NCBI RefSeq assembly: GCF_022179285.1
Contig: NZ_BPQO01000008.1
Span: forward strand, 62,001-126,000
Length of the DNA stretch: 64,000 nucleotides
Source of the DNA: Methylobacterium hispanicum
GTDB lineage: Bacteria; Pseudomonadota; Alphaproteobacteria; Rhizobiales; Beijerinckiaceae
Direction: 5' to 3'
Positions 25,515 to 33,784 of this stretch are shown here, in pieces (positions within the stretch are counted from its first letter, which is position 1; each line of letters starts with the position of its first letter). The notes below the pieces were generated by a model. That model was not told the origin of the DNA, searched no databases, and saw only the letters and a program-made list of their open reading frames with translations. Position numbers and translations under genes: made by a program.

Positions 25515-27281
25515 TCAGGCCGGCGCGTCCCAGGTCTCGCTGATCCGATCGCCGTCCCGCTCCAGGTGTGCCCGCAGGATCACGTCGCCGGGCGGCAGCG
25601 GCGCGGGCGGGCGCCACTCCACGTAGATGCGCCAGCCGCCGGTCTGCGGCACGGGCGCCGCGACCGGTTCGACCATCTCGCCCGCGCTCGCCGAGACCAC
25701 CGCCCGGACGCGCGCGTCATGGTCCCGCGGCAGGTTCGGGCCCTCGAAATCGATCGCGTAGAGCCGCCGCTCCGGGCTTGGCGGCTGGGTCGGGCGCAGG
25801 CGCTCGGCCGAGCCGACGCGGGTCGAGACCACGCGCGCGAGATCGCCGGGCAACGCCCCGGTCGGCTCCGCTCCCACGGTGGTCAGGCGGTAGGCGAGGC
25901 GCAGCGGTTTGCCGGCTTCCAAGGGCGTGGCCGGCACGAAGGCCGCCACGATGTTGTCCATGTACTCCTCGCGCGAGGGGATCTCGAAGAGCTGCACGGC
26001 GCCGTCCGCGAAGGCGCCGCCGGGCCGCGGCGAGGCCCCGGCCGCGACCATCTCGGGGCGCGCCTCCGCCTCGACCGGCTCGATCCAGTGGCCCGGCCGG
26101 GCCTCGTGCCGGGCCTCGACGTCGAGATAGGCGGCAAAATTCCGCTCCCGCTGCAGCAGGCCGAAGCCGCGCAGGGGGGCTGCCCGGAAGGCCGAGATCT
26201 GCGGTGCCGGGCGCCCGTTCACCAGCGGGCGCCAGAGCCGTTCGCCACCGGCCGCCACGGCGAGCCCGTCCGAATCGTGCACTTCGGGCCGGAAATCGTC
26301 GAAGGGTTGGGCATTGCGGGCGCCCGGCCCGCTCTCTCCATGCAGGAACATGCTGGTCAGCGGCGCGAGCCCGACCTTGTCGAGCCTCCGGCGGGGATGG
26401 AGCGAGGCGGTCACGGTCATGCGGGACGGGTCGCCGGGCGCGATCTCGAACCGGTAGGCACCCGCCACGCTCGGCGCGTCGAGGAGCGACAGCACCGTGA
26501 GGGTGCGCGCCTCCGGTTCCGGTTCGCAGATCCAGTGGGCGACGAAGTCCGGGAACTCCTCGCCCTCGGGCGCGCCCGTGCCGATGGCGAGCCCGCGGGC
26601 CGAGAGTCCGTATTCCTGCCCGTCCCCGCGCAGGCGGAAATACGAGGCGCCGAGGAAGACCAGGAACTCTTCCTGGAAGCCGGGCGGGCGGTCCTTCGGC
26701 GCGTCCGCGAAGACGTAGTGCAGGCGGAAGCCCGCGAAGCCGAGATCGGGTGCGAAGCGCTGGCCGGCCAGGTCCTTGCCGAGGTCGAACAGGCGCTGGT
26801 CGTAGGCCACGGGGCGCGGCGCGCCGTCCCGCGGCTGCACGAAGAGCCGCACGCGCTTCCTCTGCAGGAAGCCGCGGTGGAAGAGTTGCGCGCTGAAGTT
26901 CCGCCCGAGGCGCAGCGCTTCCGCGGGACGGAAGACGATGCGGCGATAGCCGTCGTAGCTCAGCGCGGCGAGCGCGGGCGGCAGGTCGTCCGCCGGGGCG
27001 GCGTAGGGGGCGGCGGCGAGGCGTTGCGCCTGCGCCACCACGCCCTCGAAGGTCATCGGACCGGCCTCAGGCGCGGGATTCGGGACGGGCGCGGCCTCCT
27101 GTGCCATCGTTCTGGCGGCATTCAGGTCGATGGCGCTAGGAAAGATCGCGCCGGCAGCAGCGGTCGCGGCCGTCCGAAGAACGGAGCGGCGGGAGGGGGA
27201 ACGTGAATCGTCCGGCGGCGGCCTGTCCCGCCGCTCCGGCCCCTGCCCTTCGCCACGCTCGAAGGCGTCCTCGCTCATCAC
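25515..27281 (-). CDS. opgG: Periplasmic glucan biosynthesis protein (OpgG/OpgD family)
   Basis: 588 residues. A twin-arginine signal (SRRSVLRTAATAAAGAIF, with the arginines at about 31-32) directs export of a folded protein. The mature part is an MdoG domain: MTFEGVVAQAQRLAAAPY, YDGYRRIVFRPAEALRLG, then the C-terminal YMDNIVAAFVPATPLEAGK. OpgG-type proteins are needed to shape or branch osmoregulated periplasmic beta-glucans. The Tat signal is more like OpgD than E. coli OpgG. It is divergent from opgH with only 57 bp between. Confidence 0.88.
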   Translation of the reverse strand: MMSEDAFERGEGQGPERRDRPPPDDSRSPSRRSVLRTAATAAAGAIFPSAIDLNAARTMAQEAAPVPNPAPEAGPMTFEGVVAQAQRLAAAPYAAPADDLPPALAALSYDGYRRIVFRPAEALRLGRNFSAQLFHRGFLQRKRVRLFVQPRDGAPRPVAYDQRLFDLGKDLAGQRFAPDLGFAGFRLHYVFADAPKDRPPGFQEEFLVFLGASYFRLRGDGQEYGLSARGLAIGTGAPEGEEFPDFVAHWICEPEPEARTLTVLSLLDAPSVAGAYRFEIAPGDPSRMTVTASLHPRRRLDKVGLAPLTSMFLHGESGPGARNAQPFDDFRPEVHDSDGLAVAAGGERLWRPLVNGRPAPQISAFRAAPLRGFGLLQRERNFAAYLDVEARHEARPGHWIEPVEAEARPEMVAAGASPRPGGAFADGAVQLFEIPSREEYMDNIVAAFVPATPLEAGKPLRLAYRLTTVGAEPTGALPGDLARVVSTRVGSAERLRPTQPPSPERRLYAIDFEGPNLPRDHDARVRAVVSASAGEMVEPVAAPVPQTGGWRIYVEWRPPAPLPPGDVILRAHLERDGDRISETWDAPA

Positions 27282-27338
27282 GTTCTCCGCGGTCCCCGAT
27301 GGCGGCCGTGCAGCCCTCTCGTCCGAGTCTCACCCGCC

Positions 27339-29336
27339 ATGCTCACCACTCCGTCGCCGCATGAGACACCCGACGCGCCGCGCGCGGACGACCTCCGTGC
27401 AGGCCGCCCGTCGGCGACCGCGGAAGCCGTCACGGAAGCTTGGCAGGTGGAGTCCGGAACCCCCGGCGGCAAGGCCCCGCCGGATGGCAAGGCCCCGCTG
27501 GATGGCAAGCGGCCGCGGGCGTCCCGCGTCCTGCTGCGTCGACGCCTCGCCCTGGGGCTGCCCGCGCTCGCCACGGGCGCGGCCATCGCGGCGCTCGCCG
27601 CCGCCGCCTACCCGGCGACGGGCTGGCTCGGCGCCCTCGTGCTCGGCCTGTTCTGCGTGCTGATGGCGTGGCAATCCTTCACCGCCTGGCAGTACCTCTA
27701 CGGCCTGATCGCGGCCGGCTTCGGGGACCGCGCCAAGTCTCTCCTGGAGCTGCGCTCGGACGGGCCGGTGCCCGCCCCGAGCGGCCGCAGCCGCACGGCC
27801 GCGGTCGTGGCGATCCACGCGGAGGACGCGGTCGCGGTCTTCGCGGGGCTTCGCGTCATGGCCCGCTCGCTCGCCCGCGCGGGTGCCGAGGACATCGACC
27901 TCTTCGTGCTCTCCGACACCCGCGACGGCGCCATCGCGGCGGTGGAGGAGCACGAGTTCGCCCGCATCCAGGCCTGGCGGGAGAGCGCCGGCCCCGACCT
28001 GCCGGTGATCCGTTACCGCCGCCGCACCGAGAATATCGGCCGCAAGGCCGGCAACATCGGCGAGTTCTGCGAGACCTACGGGCCCGAATACGACTTCATG
28101 ATCGTGCTCGACGCCGACAGCCTGATGACCGGCGCCGCCATGCGCCGCCTGGTCGGGCTGATGGAGGAGAATCCCCGTGTCGGCCTGATCCAGACCGTCT
28201 CGTACGCGGCCGGGCGCGACACGCTGTTCGCCCGCGTGCAGCAATTCGCGGTGCGGCTCTACGCGCCGCTGGCGCTGCGCTGCCTCGAGACCTGGCAGGG
28301 GCCGGACGGCAGCTACTGGGGGCACAACGCGATCCTGCGCATCGAGGCCTTCGCCAGCAACGCCGCGCTTCCCGTGCTGCCGGGCAAGGCCCCGCTCGGC
28401 GGCGAGATCCTCTGCCACGACATCGTCGAGGGCGCGCTGCTGCGCCGGGCCGGCTGGGAGGTCCGCCTCGTCCCGGAGATGGGCGGCACCTGGGAGGAGA
28501 TGCCGACGAACCTCGTCGATCTGCTCGGGCGCGAGCGCCGCTGGTGCCAGGGCAACCTGCAGCACCTCTCGGTGCTGCCCTGGCGGGGGCTTCGGGCGGC
28601 GAGCCGCTGGCACCTCGCGGTCGGCATCCTCTCCTACCTGATGCTGCCGCTCTGGATCGCCTTCCTGGGCCTGGGCACCTGGCAGGCGGCGCGGACCGGC
28701 GACCTCGGCCTCATCGGCTACGGGCTCACCGGCACCGGGGCCGCCGCCCATGTGCTCGCCGCCCTGACCGTCGCGGTGCTGGCCCTGCCGAAGCTCCTGA
28801 GCCTGGGCCATGTGCTGGTGTCCCCTGAGCGCCGCGCCGCCTTCGGGGGCACGCGGAGCCTGCTCGCCAGCGCGGCGCTGGAGCAGCTCGTCTGGGTGGT
28901 GCTCTGGCCGGTGATGACCCTGTTCACCGCGGGCGCCGTGGTCTCGACCTTCTTCGGCCGGGTGGTGCGCTGGGACGCGCAGGTGCGCGATGACCGCCGG
29001 GTGCCGTGGAGCGAGGCGTTCCGCCTCCAGGCCGACGCGGTGGTGGTCGGCGCGGTGCTGGCGCTGGGCCTCGCGCTCGCGGGCGACCCGGTCCTCGCCC
29101 TGTGGATGGCGCCGCTGGCGCTGGCGCTGATCACCAGCCCGGTCCAGAGCGTGGTGACGAGCAGCGCCGAGCTCGGCCGGCTGTCGCGCCTGCGCGGTCT
29201 GTTCCTCACCGCGGACGACACGGCCCAGGCCCCGGAACTCGCCGAGCTGCACCAGACCCGCGCGCTGCCCGCCCCCGCCAAGCCGGCCCATCGCGAGCCG
29301 CAGCCGGTGGTCCTCCTGGCAACCGACGAGGCCTGA
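27339..29336 (+). CDS. opgH: Glucans biosynthesis glucosyltransferase OpgH
   Basis: 665 residues. It is an inner-membrane GT2 glycosyltransferase that polymerises the beta-1,2-glucan backbone from UDP-glucose. Two N-terminal transmembrane helices (about 70-120) precede the catalytic domain with DFMIVLDADSLMTG, CHDIVEGALL and the product-binding RERRWCQGN; several helices follow near 430-620. A Lys/Pro-rich repeat (GGKAPPDGKAPLDGK) in the N-terminal tail reflects an 18-bp tandem duplication. In E. coli opgG and opgH form one operon; here they are divergent. Confidence 0.92.
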   Translation: MLTTPSPHETPDAPRADDLRAGRPSATAEAVTEAWQVESGTPGGKAPPDGKAPLDGKRPRASRVLLRRRLALGLPALATGAAIAALAAAAYPATGWLGALVLGLFCVLMAWQSFTAWQYLYGLIAAGFGDRAKSLLELRSDGPVPAPSGRSRTAAVVAIHAEDAVAVFAGLRVMARSLARAGAEDIDLFVLSDTRDGAIAAVEEHEFARIQAWRESAGPDLPVIRYRRRTENIGRKAGNIGEFCETYGPEYDFMIVLDADSLMTGAAMRRLVGLMEENPRVGLIQTVSYAAGRDTLFARVQQFAVRLYAPLALRCLETWQGPDGSYWGHNAILRIEAFASNAALPVLPGKAPLGGEILCHDIVEGALLRRAGWEVRLVPEMGGTWEEMPTNLVDLLGRERRWCQGNLQHLSVLPWRGLRAASRWHLAVGILSYLMLPLWIAFLGLGTWQAARTGDLGLIGYGLTGTGAAAHVLAALTVAVLALPKLLSLGHVLVSPERRAAFGGTRSLLASAALEQLVWVVLWPVMTLFTAGAVVSTFFGRVVRWDAQVRDDRRVPWSEAFRLQADAVVVGAVLALGLALAGDPVLALWMAPLALALITSPVQSVVTSSAELGRLSRLRGLFLTADDTAQAPELAELHQTRALPAPAKPAHREPQPVVLLATDEA

Positions 29337-29385
29337 GATCCGCGCGATTCCCAAGGGCCGAGGCCGTTTCGGCGCCTGCAGGCGG

Positions 29386-29463
29386 GGTCCCGGAATGGAG
29401 GTTCCAGATGCAGGGTTTCACCCTACACCCACCAAAGGTCTCGGACCTCTGGAATCCGGGACC
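29386..29463. repeat. Nested palindromic element with branched folding potential
   Basis: In the 129 bp gap between opgH and the opposing gene, GGTCCCGGA (29386-29394) pairs with TCCGGGACC (29455-29463), and TTCCAGA (29402-29408) with TCTGGAA (29448-29454). Inside are two hairpins, AGGGT-TTC-ACCCT (29412-29424) and GGTC-TCG-GACC (29437-29447). The 78-bp unit can fold as a branched stem on either strand. It lacks a T-loop and is not a tRNA. A terminator between convergent genes or a REP-type element is plausible. Confidence 0.6.
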
Positions 29464-29465
29464 TC

Positions 29466-29954
29466 CTACTTCCGTTCCAGCACCTGGATCGGGTTCGTCC
29501 GATCGCTCGCCGCGGGCTCCTGCGTGAGCGAGCTGGAGCCCGGCTTGCGCTCCTGCGGGGCCTGGCCCTTGACCGAGCCGGGGCCGCCGACCGCGGTGCC
29601 GGAGGCGCCGGTCTGGGACGGCACGGTGCCGCTCGCCAGTTCCAGGCAGGTCACCATCTCGACGTAGGACGGGTAGCCGCCCGCTTCGAACTGGCTCTGG
29701 CACTGTTTCTTCGCGGCCGGCGTGTAGTCGCCCCAGCGGCGCTCGGCCTCCTTCCGGGCCTCCCGCTCCGAGCGGAGACAACCCTTGCGGCTATCCTCCT
29801 CGGAGGCGCTGGAGCCGATATCGACGCGGCCGGCGCTCTTGCAGGTCTTCTCGATGTCGAGGTCCGGGACCGCGTCGGCGCGGGCCGCGCCTGCGAGGCA
29901 GCCGAGGAGCGCGAGGGCGGCGGCGCACGTCGGGGCGGAGCGGAACGGTTTCAT
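29466..29954 (-). CDS. Exported protein of unknown function
   Basis: 162 residues from ATG 29954 (GGAG eight bases upstream; the longer start at 30017 would bury the signal). A signal peptide (ending GAARADA) is followed by a charged helical region with cysteines spaced through DIEKTCKSAGRV, SRKGCLRSEREARKEAERRW, KQCQSQF and VTCLELA. A Ser/Gly/Pro-rich tail follows. It belongs to a group of small alphaproteobacterial periplasmic proteins without known role. The four cysteines could form two disulphides. Confidence 0.7.
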   Translation of the reverse strand: MKPFRSAPTCAAALALLGCLAGAARADAVPDLDIEKTCKSAGRVDIGSSASEEDSRKGCLRSEREARKEAERRWGDYTPAAKKQCQSQFEAGGYPSYVEMVTCLELASGTVPSQTGASGTAVGGPGSVKGQAPQERKPGSSSLTQEPAASDRTNPIQVLERK

Positions 29955-30186
29955 GGTGGTGAACTCCGGCGCGGGGTCGGGCCCGGCGCGGAAGCCGGGC
30001 GCATCGTGCCGGCACAACGCTCAAGGCGCCCGTTCGTCGCCGCCGCAGCCGTGAATTTCCCCCGCGGCCCGGCCGGCGCGCCTCAGAGGGGCGCCGCCCT
30101 GGGCCAGCGCCCGCGCGGCACCGGGGAGCGCGGCGGCGGGCACGAGGAGCGGCAGGCCGGTCGTCAGGTCGCCGGGGTTTCGAGGC

Positions 30187-30516
30187 TCAGTTGCCCCGGC
30201 AGCGCGCCTTGATGGCGCCGGCGAACTCGCGCTCGGAGCCCTGGACCTGGGCGAGCCGCTCGTTGCGTTCCGAGCCCGACAGGCAGCGACCGTAGACGCT
30301 GGCGACGCGCCGCATCGTGTCGATGTGGCGTCGCCAGATCCGGCAGTTCTTGGCCTCGTCGCCGTCCGCCTGCTCCAGCTGGTCGATGGCCTGGCGCTGC
30401 ATCGACTGGGCGACCAGCACGTCGCGCGGGCAGGTGCCGTCGGCCGCACTCTGCGCGCCGGCGCCGGCCGGGATCAGGGCGAGCGCCAGGGTCGCGAGAA
30501 GAAGAGGACGGGTCAT
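30187..30516 (-). CDS. Small exported cysteine-containing protein
   Basis: 109 residues from ATG 30516, overlapping the ptsN stop (ATGA), so probably translated with ptsN. A signal peptide (LLLATLALALIPAGAGAQ) precedes a helical domain with cysteines in GTCPRDV, AKNCRIW, YGRCLSG and a terminal KARCRGN. No family is recognised. Its location behind ptsN does not by itself imply a PTS role; the protein should be periplasmic while PtsN is cytosolic. The 232 bp upstream of the neighbouring 29466 gene holds nothing recognisable. Confidence 0.7.
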   Translation of the reverse strand: MTRPLLLATLALALIPAGAGAQSAADGTCPRDVLVAQSMQRQAIDQLEQADGDEAKNCRIWRRHIDTMRRVASVYGRCLSGSERNERLAQVQGSEREFAGAIKARCRGN

Positions 30517-30980
30517 GCCGCCTGAGGTGCCGGGGTGTGGGTGAGCAGGGCGTAGAGGGCGCTGGCGTCCCGGGCGGCGCGGATGCGCTCCAGGATGCCG
30601 GGCTCGCGCAGGACGCGGGCGACCTGGGCCAGGGCCTTCAGGTGGTCGGCGCCCGCCCCCTCGGGTGCGAGCAGCAGGAAGGCGATGTCGACGGGCTGCC
30701 CGTCGAGCGCCTCGAAATCCACGGGCTTCTCCAGCCGCGCGACGAGACCGAACAGGCGGTCGAAGCCCGGCAGCTTGCCGTGCGGGATCGCGACGCCGTC
30801 GCCGATGCCGGTCGAGCCCAGACGCTCGCGCTGGAGCAGGGTCTCGAACACCTCGCGCTCGTCGAGGCCGGGCAGGCGGCGGGCCGCCTGCGCGCTCAGC
30901 TCCTGCAGGACCTGCTTCTTGGCGCGGGCGCGCAACGACGGCACCACGGAATCCGGATCGAGGAATTCCAGGATTGGCAT
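30513..30980 (-). CDS. ptsN: Nitrogen-related PTS protein EIIA-Ntr
   Basis: 155 residues from ATG 30980. PtsN is the terminal phospho-acceptor of the PTS-Ntr chain (PtsP-PtsO-PtsN) and regulates potassium transport, nitrogen and stress responses through protein contacts. The phosphorylated histidine is H67 in GVAIPHGK; the preceding LLQRERLGSTGIG is the family signature. It closes the rpoN-hpf-ptsN run, a conserved arrangement. The start at 31031 was rejected as too far upstream of the conserved PILEFLDP. Confidence 0.92.
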   Translation of the reverse strand: MPILEFLDPDSVVPSLRARAKKQVLQELSAQAARRLPGLDEREVFETLLQRERLGSTGIGDGVAIPHGKLPGFDRLFGLVARLEKPVDFEALDGQPVDIAFLLLAPEGAGADHLKALAQVARVLREPGILERIRAARDASALYALLTHTPAPQAA

Positions 30981-31105
30981 GGGAGGACCGTTGCCCCTTT
31001 GGCCGGATCCGGAGGGACCCTGGGCCGTCACCTGGGGCCGGTCCGGCCGGCCCCTCGAGTCTCAATCACCGGCCTGAAGGGCGGTTCCGGATCCGTCCCG
31101 GTGCC

Positions 31106-31702
31106 TCAGGCAGCCTCGGGCGGATCGACCCATCCGATCGCGCCGTCGCTGCGCCGGTATACGACGTTGATGCGGCCGGTGCCAGCGTGCACGAAGACGA
31201 GGACCGGGGCGCCCGTGAGATCGAGGGCGGTGACCGCCTCGCTGACCGAGTGCCGCTTGAGGGTCCGGGTGCTCTCCGCGACGATCGGCGGGTGCTCGGC
31301 CCCGTCCTCCTCCTGCACCTCCTCGGGCTCCTCGTCCTCGGGTGCGGCGAAGACCGCGTAGGCCGCCTCGACCGCGCCGTTGGTCTGGGCGGCCGCGTGG
31401 TCCTTCAGGCGGTGCTTGTAGCGGCGCAGGCGCTTCTCGAGCCGGTCGGCGGTCTGCTCGAAGCTCGCGCGGGGGTCGTGGGCGGCGCTGGTCGCCTCCA
31501 GGGTCAGGCCCGAGACGAGGTGGATGACGCAGTCCGTGCGGTAGGCGGTGCCGTCGCGCCTGAGGGTGACGTGGCCCGTGCAGGTGCCACTCATGTGGCT
31601 GTCGAGGTACTTCGAAAGCGTCGCCGCCATCCGATCCTCGACGCGCCCGCGCAGTGCTTCCCCGAGGTCCAGGCCGTGGCCCGTGACGCGCAACGCCCCC
31701 AT
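31106..31702 (-). CDS. hpf: Long-form ribosome hibernation promoting factor
   Basis: 198 residues. The N-terminal domain (about 1-100: LRVTGHGLDLGEALRGRVEDRM) binds the 30S decoding region. An acidic linker (EDEEPEEVQEEDG) leads to the C-terminal dimerisation domain (AVTALDLTGAPVLVFVHAGT, RRSDGAIGWVDPP) that joins two 70S ribosomes into 100S particles. The two-domain architecture marks the long form. It lies between rpoN and ptsN on the same strand, as in most alphaproteobacteria. Confidence 0.93.
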   Translation of the reverse strand: MGALRVTGHGLDLGEALRGRVEDRMAATLSKYLDSHMSGTCTGHVTLRRDGTAYRTDCVIHLVSGLTLEATSAAHDPRASFEQTADRLEKRLRRYKHRLKDHAAAQTNGAVEAAYAVFAAPEDEEPEEVQEEDGAEHPPIVAESTRTLKRHSVSEAVTALDLTGAPVLVFVHAGTGRINVVYRRSDGAIGWVDPPEAA

Positions 31703-31796
31703 GTTTCCTCCGCTCAGAACAGGTGTGGCAGGAGAGTTAAGGAGCCGGCTCGCCGGAAGTCAACGGAGGTGCAGCCGAAGCAGGCGGAGCTGCGCC

Positions 31797-33359
31797 TCAG
31801 CGTAACGCGACCGCCCCGGCCGGGGCGCCGCCCTGTCCGTACTGGGCCCGGCGGCGCTCGATCGAGGAGGGAATCCGCAAGGATTCCCGGTATTTGGCGA
31901 CCGTGCGGCGGGCGATGTCGACGCCCTCGCTCCTGAGCTTCTGCACCAGCGCGTCGTCGGAGAGCACGTCGTTCGGGGTCTCGCCATCGACGAGTTGCTT
32001 GATCCGGTGGCGCACCGCCTCCGAGGAGTGGGCGGCCGCGCCCGCCGCGCCCGGGATCGCCGCGGTGAAGAAGTACTTCATCTCAAGCGTGCCCCGGCTC
32101 GTGCCGATCGCCTTGTTGGAGGTGACGCGCGAGACGGTCGACTCGTGCATGCCGATCGCCTCGGCCACCGTCTTCAGGTTCAGCGGGCGCAGGTGGGAGA
32201 CCCCGTGCAGGAAGAATCCGTCCTGCTGGCGCACGATCTCGGTGGCGACCTTCAGGATGGTGCGGGCGCGCTGCTCCAGGCTGCGGGTGAGCCAGTTCGC
32301 GGTCTGCAGGCAGTCGGAGAGGAAGGCCTTGTCGGTGTCGCTGGCAGCGCCCCGGGCGACGCGCGCGTAGTAGCTCTGGTTGACCAGCACCCGCGGCAGG
32401 GTCTCGCCGTTGAGTTCGACCAGCCAGGAGCCGTCGGGGGCCGCGCGCACGAACACGTCGGGGATCAGCACCTCGACGGCGCCGGCGCCGAAGGCCCGGC
32501 CGGGCTTCGGGTCGAGCCGGCGGATCTCGGAGAGCATCTCGACCAGATCCTCGTCGTCCACCCCGCAGAGGCGGCGCAAGGCGGCGAAGTCGCGCTTGGC
32601 CACGAGGTCGAGGCGCGAGACCAGCGCCTGCATGGCGGGGTCGAAGCGGTCCTGCTCGCGCAGCTGGATCGCGAGGCACTCGGCGAGGTCGCGTGCGCCC
32701 ACGCCCGAGGGCTCGAAGCCCTGGATCAGCCGGAGGATCCCCGCCACCCGGTCGAGGTCGGCGCCCAGGCGCTCGGCCACGGTCTCGATCGATTCGCGCA
32801 GGTAGCCGGCATCGTCGATCGCGTCGATCAGGAAGCCGCCGATCAGGCGATCCACCGGATCGCGGGTCGCAAGTTCGAGCTGGCCGGAGAGGTGCTCGCG
32901 CAGCGAGGTCTCGGCGGTGAGGCTCGCCTCGAAGTCCGGCGCCTGCGCGTCGAAGCTGCCGCCGGTGCTGCCGTAGGGGGCGGGGGTGAGCGCCAGCATG
33001 TCCCCGGACTGACCCTCGGCCCGGGCCTCGGCCGGCGCGTCGTCCGGAAAGACGTTGTCGAGGCGGGTCTCGAAGCCGGCGTCGATCTCGCCGCGGGCCG
33101 GGTCGAGCTCCGGCGCCGACCACGAATCATCGGACCCTTCGAGATCGGCCCGCGGCTCGGCGTAGGGCTCGGCATTCTCGGCGCCCTCAGCCGGTCCGGT
33201 CTCGGCGCGCTCCAGCAGCGGGTTCCGCTCCAGCTCGGTCTCGACGTAGGCGGCGAGATCGAGCTGCGAGAGCTGGAGCAGCTTGATCGCCTGCAGAAGC
33301 TGTGGCGTCATCACCAGGGCCTGGCCCTGGCGCATCTCCAGCCGTTGCAGCAGACTCAT
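31797..33359 (-). CDS. rpoN: RNA polymerase sigma-54 factor
   Basis: 520 residues from ATG 33359. Region I is glutamine/leucine-rich (QRLEMRQGQALVMTPQLLQA, then IKLLQLSQ) and interacts with AAA+ activators. An acidic region II and the core-binding domain follow. The HTH region has TVAEAIGMHESTVSRVTSNK. The C-terminal RpoN box ARRTVAKYRE contacts the -24 element. All sigma-54 regions are intact. A 37-residue upstream extension to 33470 is not conserved and was excluded. Confidence 0.95.
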   Translation of the reverse strand: MSLLQRLEMRQGQALVMTPQLLQAIKLLQLSQLDLAAYVETELERNPLLERAETGPAEGAENAEPYAEPRADLEGSDDSWSAPELDPARGEIDAGFETRLDNVFPDDAPAEARAEGQSGDMLALTPAPYGSTGGSFDAQAPDFEASLTAETSLREHLSGQLELATRDPVDRLIGGFLIDAIDDAGYLRESIETVAERLGADLDRVAGILRLIQGFEPSGVGARDLAECLAIQLREQDRFDPAMQALVSRLDLVAKRDFAALRRLCGVDDEDLVEMLSEIRRLDPKPGRAFGAGAVEVLIPDVFVRAAPDGSWLVELNGETLPRVLVNQSYYARVARGAASDTDKAFLSDCLQTANWLTRSLEQRARTILKVATEIVRQQDGFFLHGVSHLRPLNLKTVAEAIGMHESTVSRVTSNKAIGTSRGTLEMKYFFTAAIPGAAGAAAHSSEAVRHRIKQLVDGETPNDVLSDDALVQKLRSEGVDIARRTVAKYRESLRIPSSIERRRAQYGQGGAPAGAVALR

Positions 33360-33784
33360 GCCATGCCCTGCCTGTTCGAGAAGACAGCCCAGCCCCGGGC
33401 TCGCACCGTACCGGCACGTTTCTTGCTTGTTGCTTTTGTTAGGTCTAGCGCCTTCCGGCCCGCGCGTCAAAGCGCGGCGTCGGTTTTCCGCCGCGGAAGT
33501 GCTGGCCGCACATGGCCCGACCGTGCCGGTGCCGACCTGCGCCAGCGCCGCTTAAGGGAAGATGTGCGCGCGATCGGTCTCCGCGCGGAGATGCATCGTC
33601 TCCCGGGGAGCCTGTGACGGCACTCTCCCGGCCGGGTGGCTTCGTACCGGTTTCGGTTGAATGGTTCGGTCAGGCGCTCACCACCGCCATCCCGGGTTCC
33701 GCTGCGCGACCCCAGTATGACGGCTGACGGAGCGCACCGAAGGGATCGACCGGAGACGGTATCGAGGGCCGCGCCAGCCCGAGC
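33360..33784. other. 425-bp intergenic region between lptB and rpoN
   Basis: No convincing gene is seen here. The 71-residue reading at 33512-33727 is low-complexity and lacks a good ribosome-binding site. The region should hold the rpoN promoter on the minus strand and carries one sigma-54-like element on the plus strand at 33413. It is long for a conserved lptB-rpoN junction. Confidence 0.5.
33413..33427 (+). promoter_or_regulatory. Sigma-54-type -24/-12 element
   Basis: GGCACG-TTTC-TTGCT matches the sigma-54 consensus (GGCACG-N4-TTGCA/T) with the GG and GC doublets exactly 12 bp apart. It points away from rpoN into the 3-prime intergenic space, where no protein gene is visible. It could drive a small RNA or antisense transcript, or be a chance match. 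Confidence 0.4.

Noticed and set aside
29386..29463. Possible tRNA gene from size and branched stems
   Set aside because: There is no T-loop motif, no seven-base anticodon loop and no CCA-like end; kept only as a structured repeat.
33512..33727. 71-residue reading in the lptB-rpoN gap
   Set aside because: No good ribosome-binding site, Pro/Arg-rich composition and no recognisable family.
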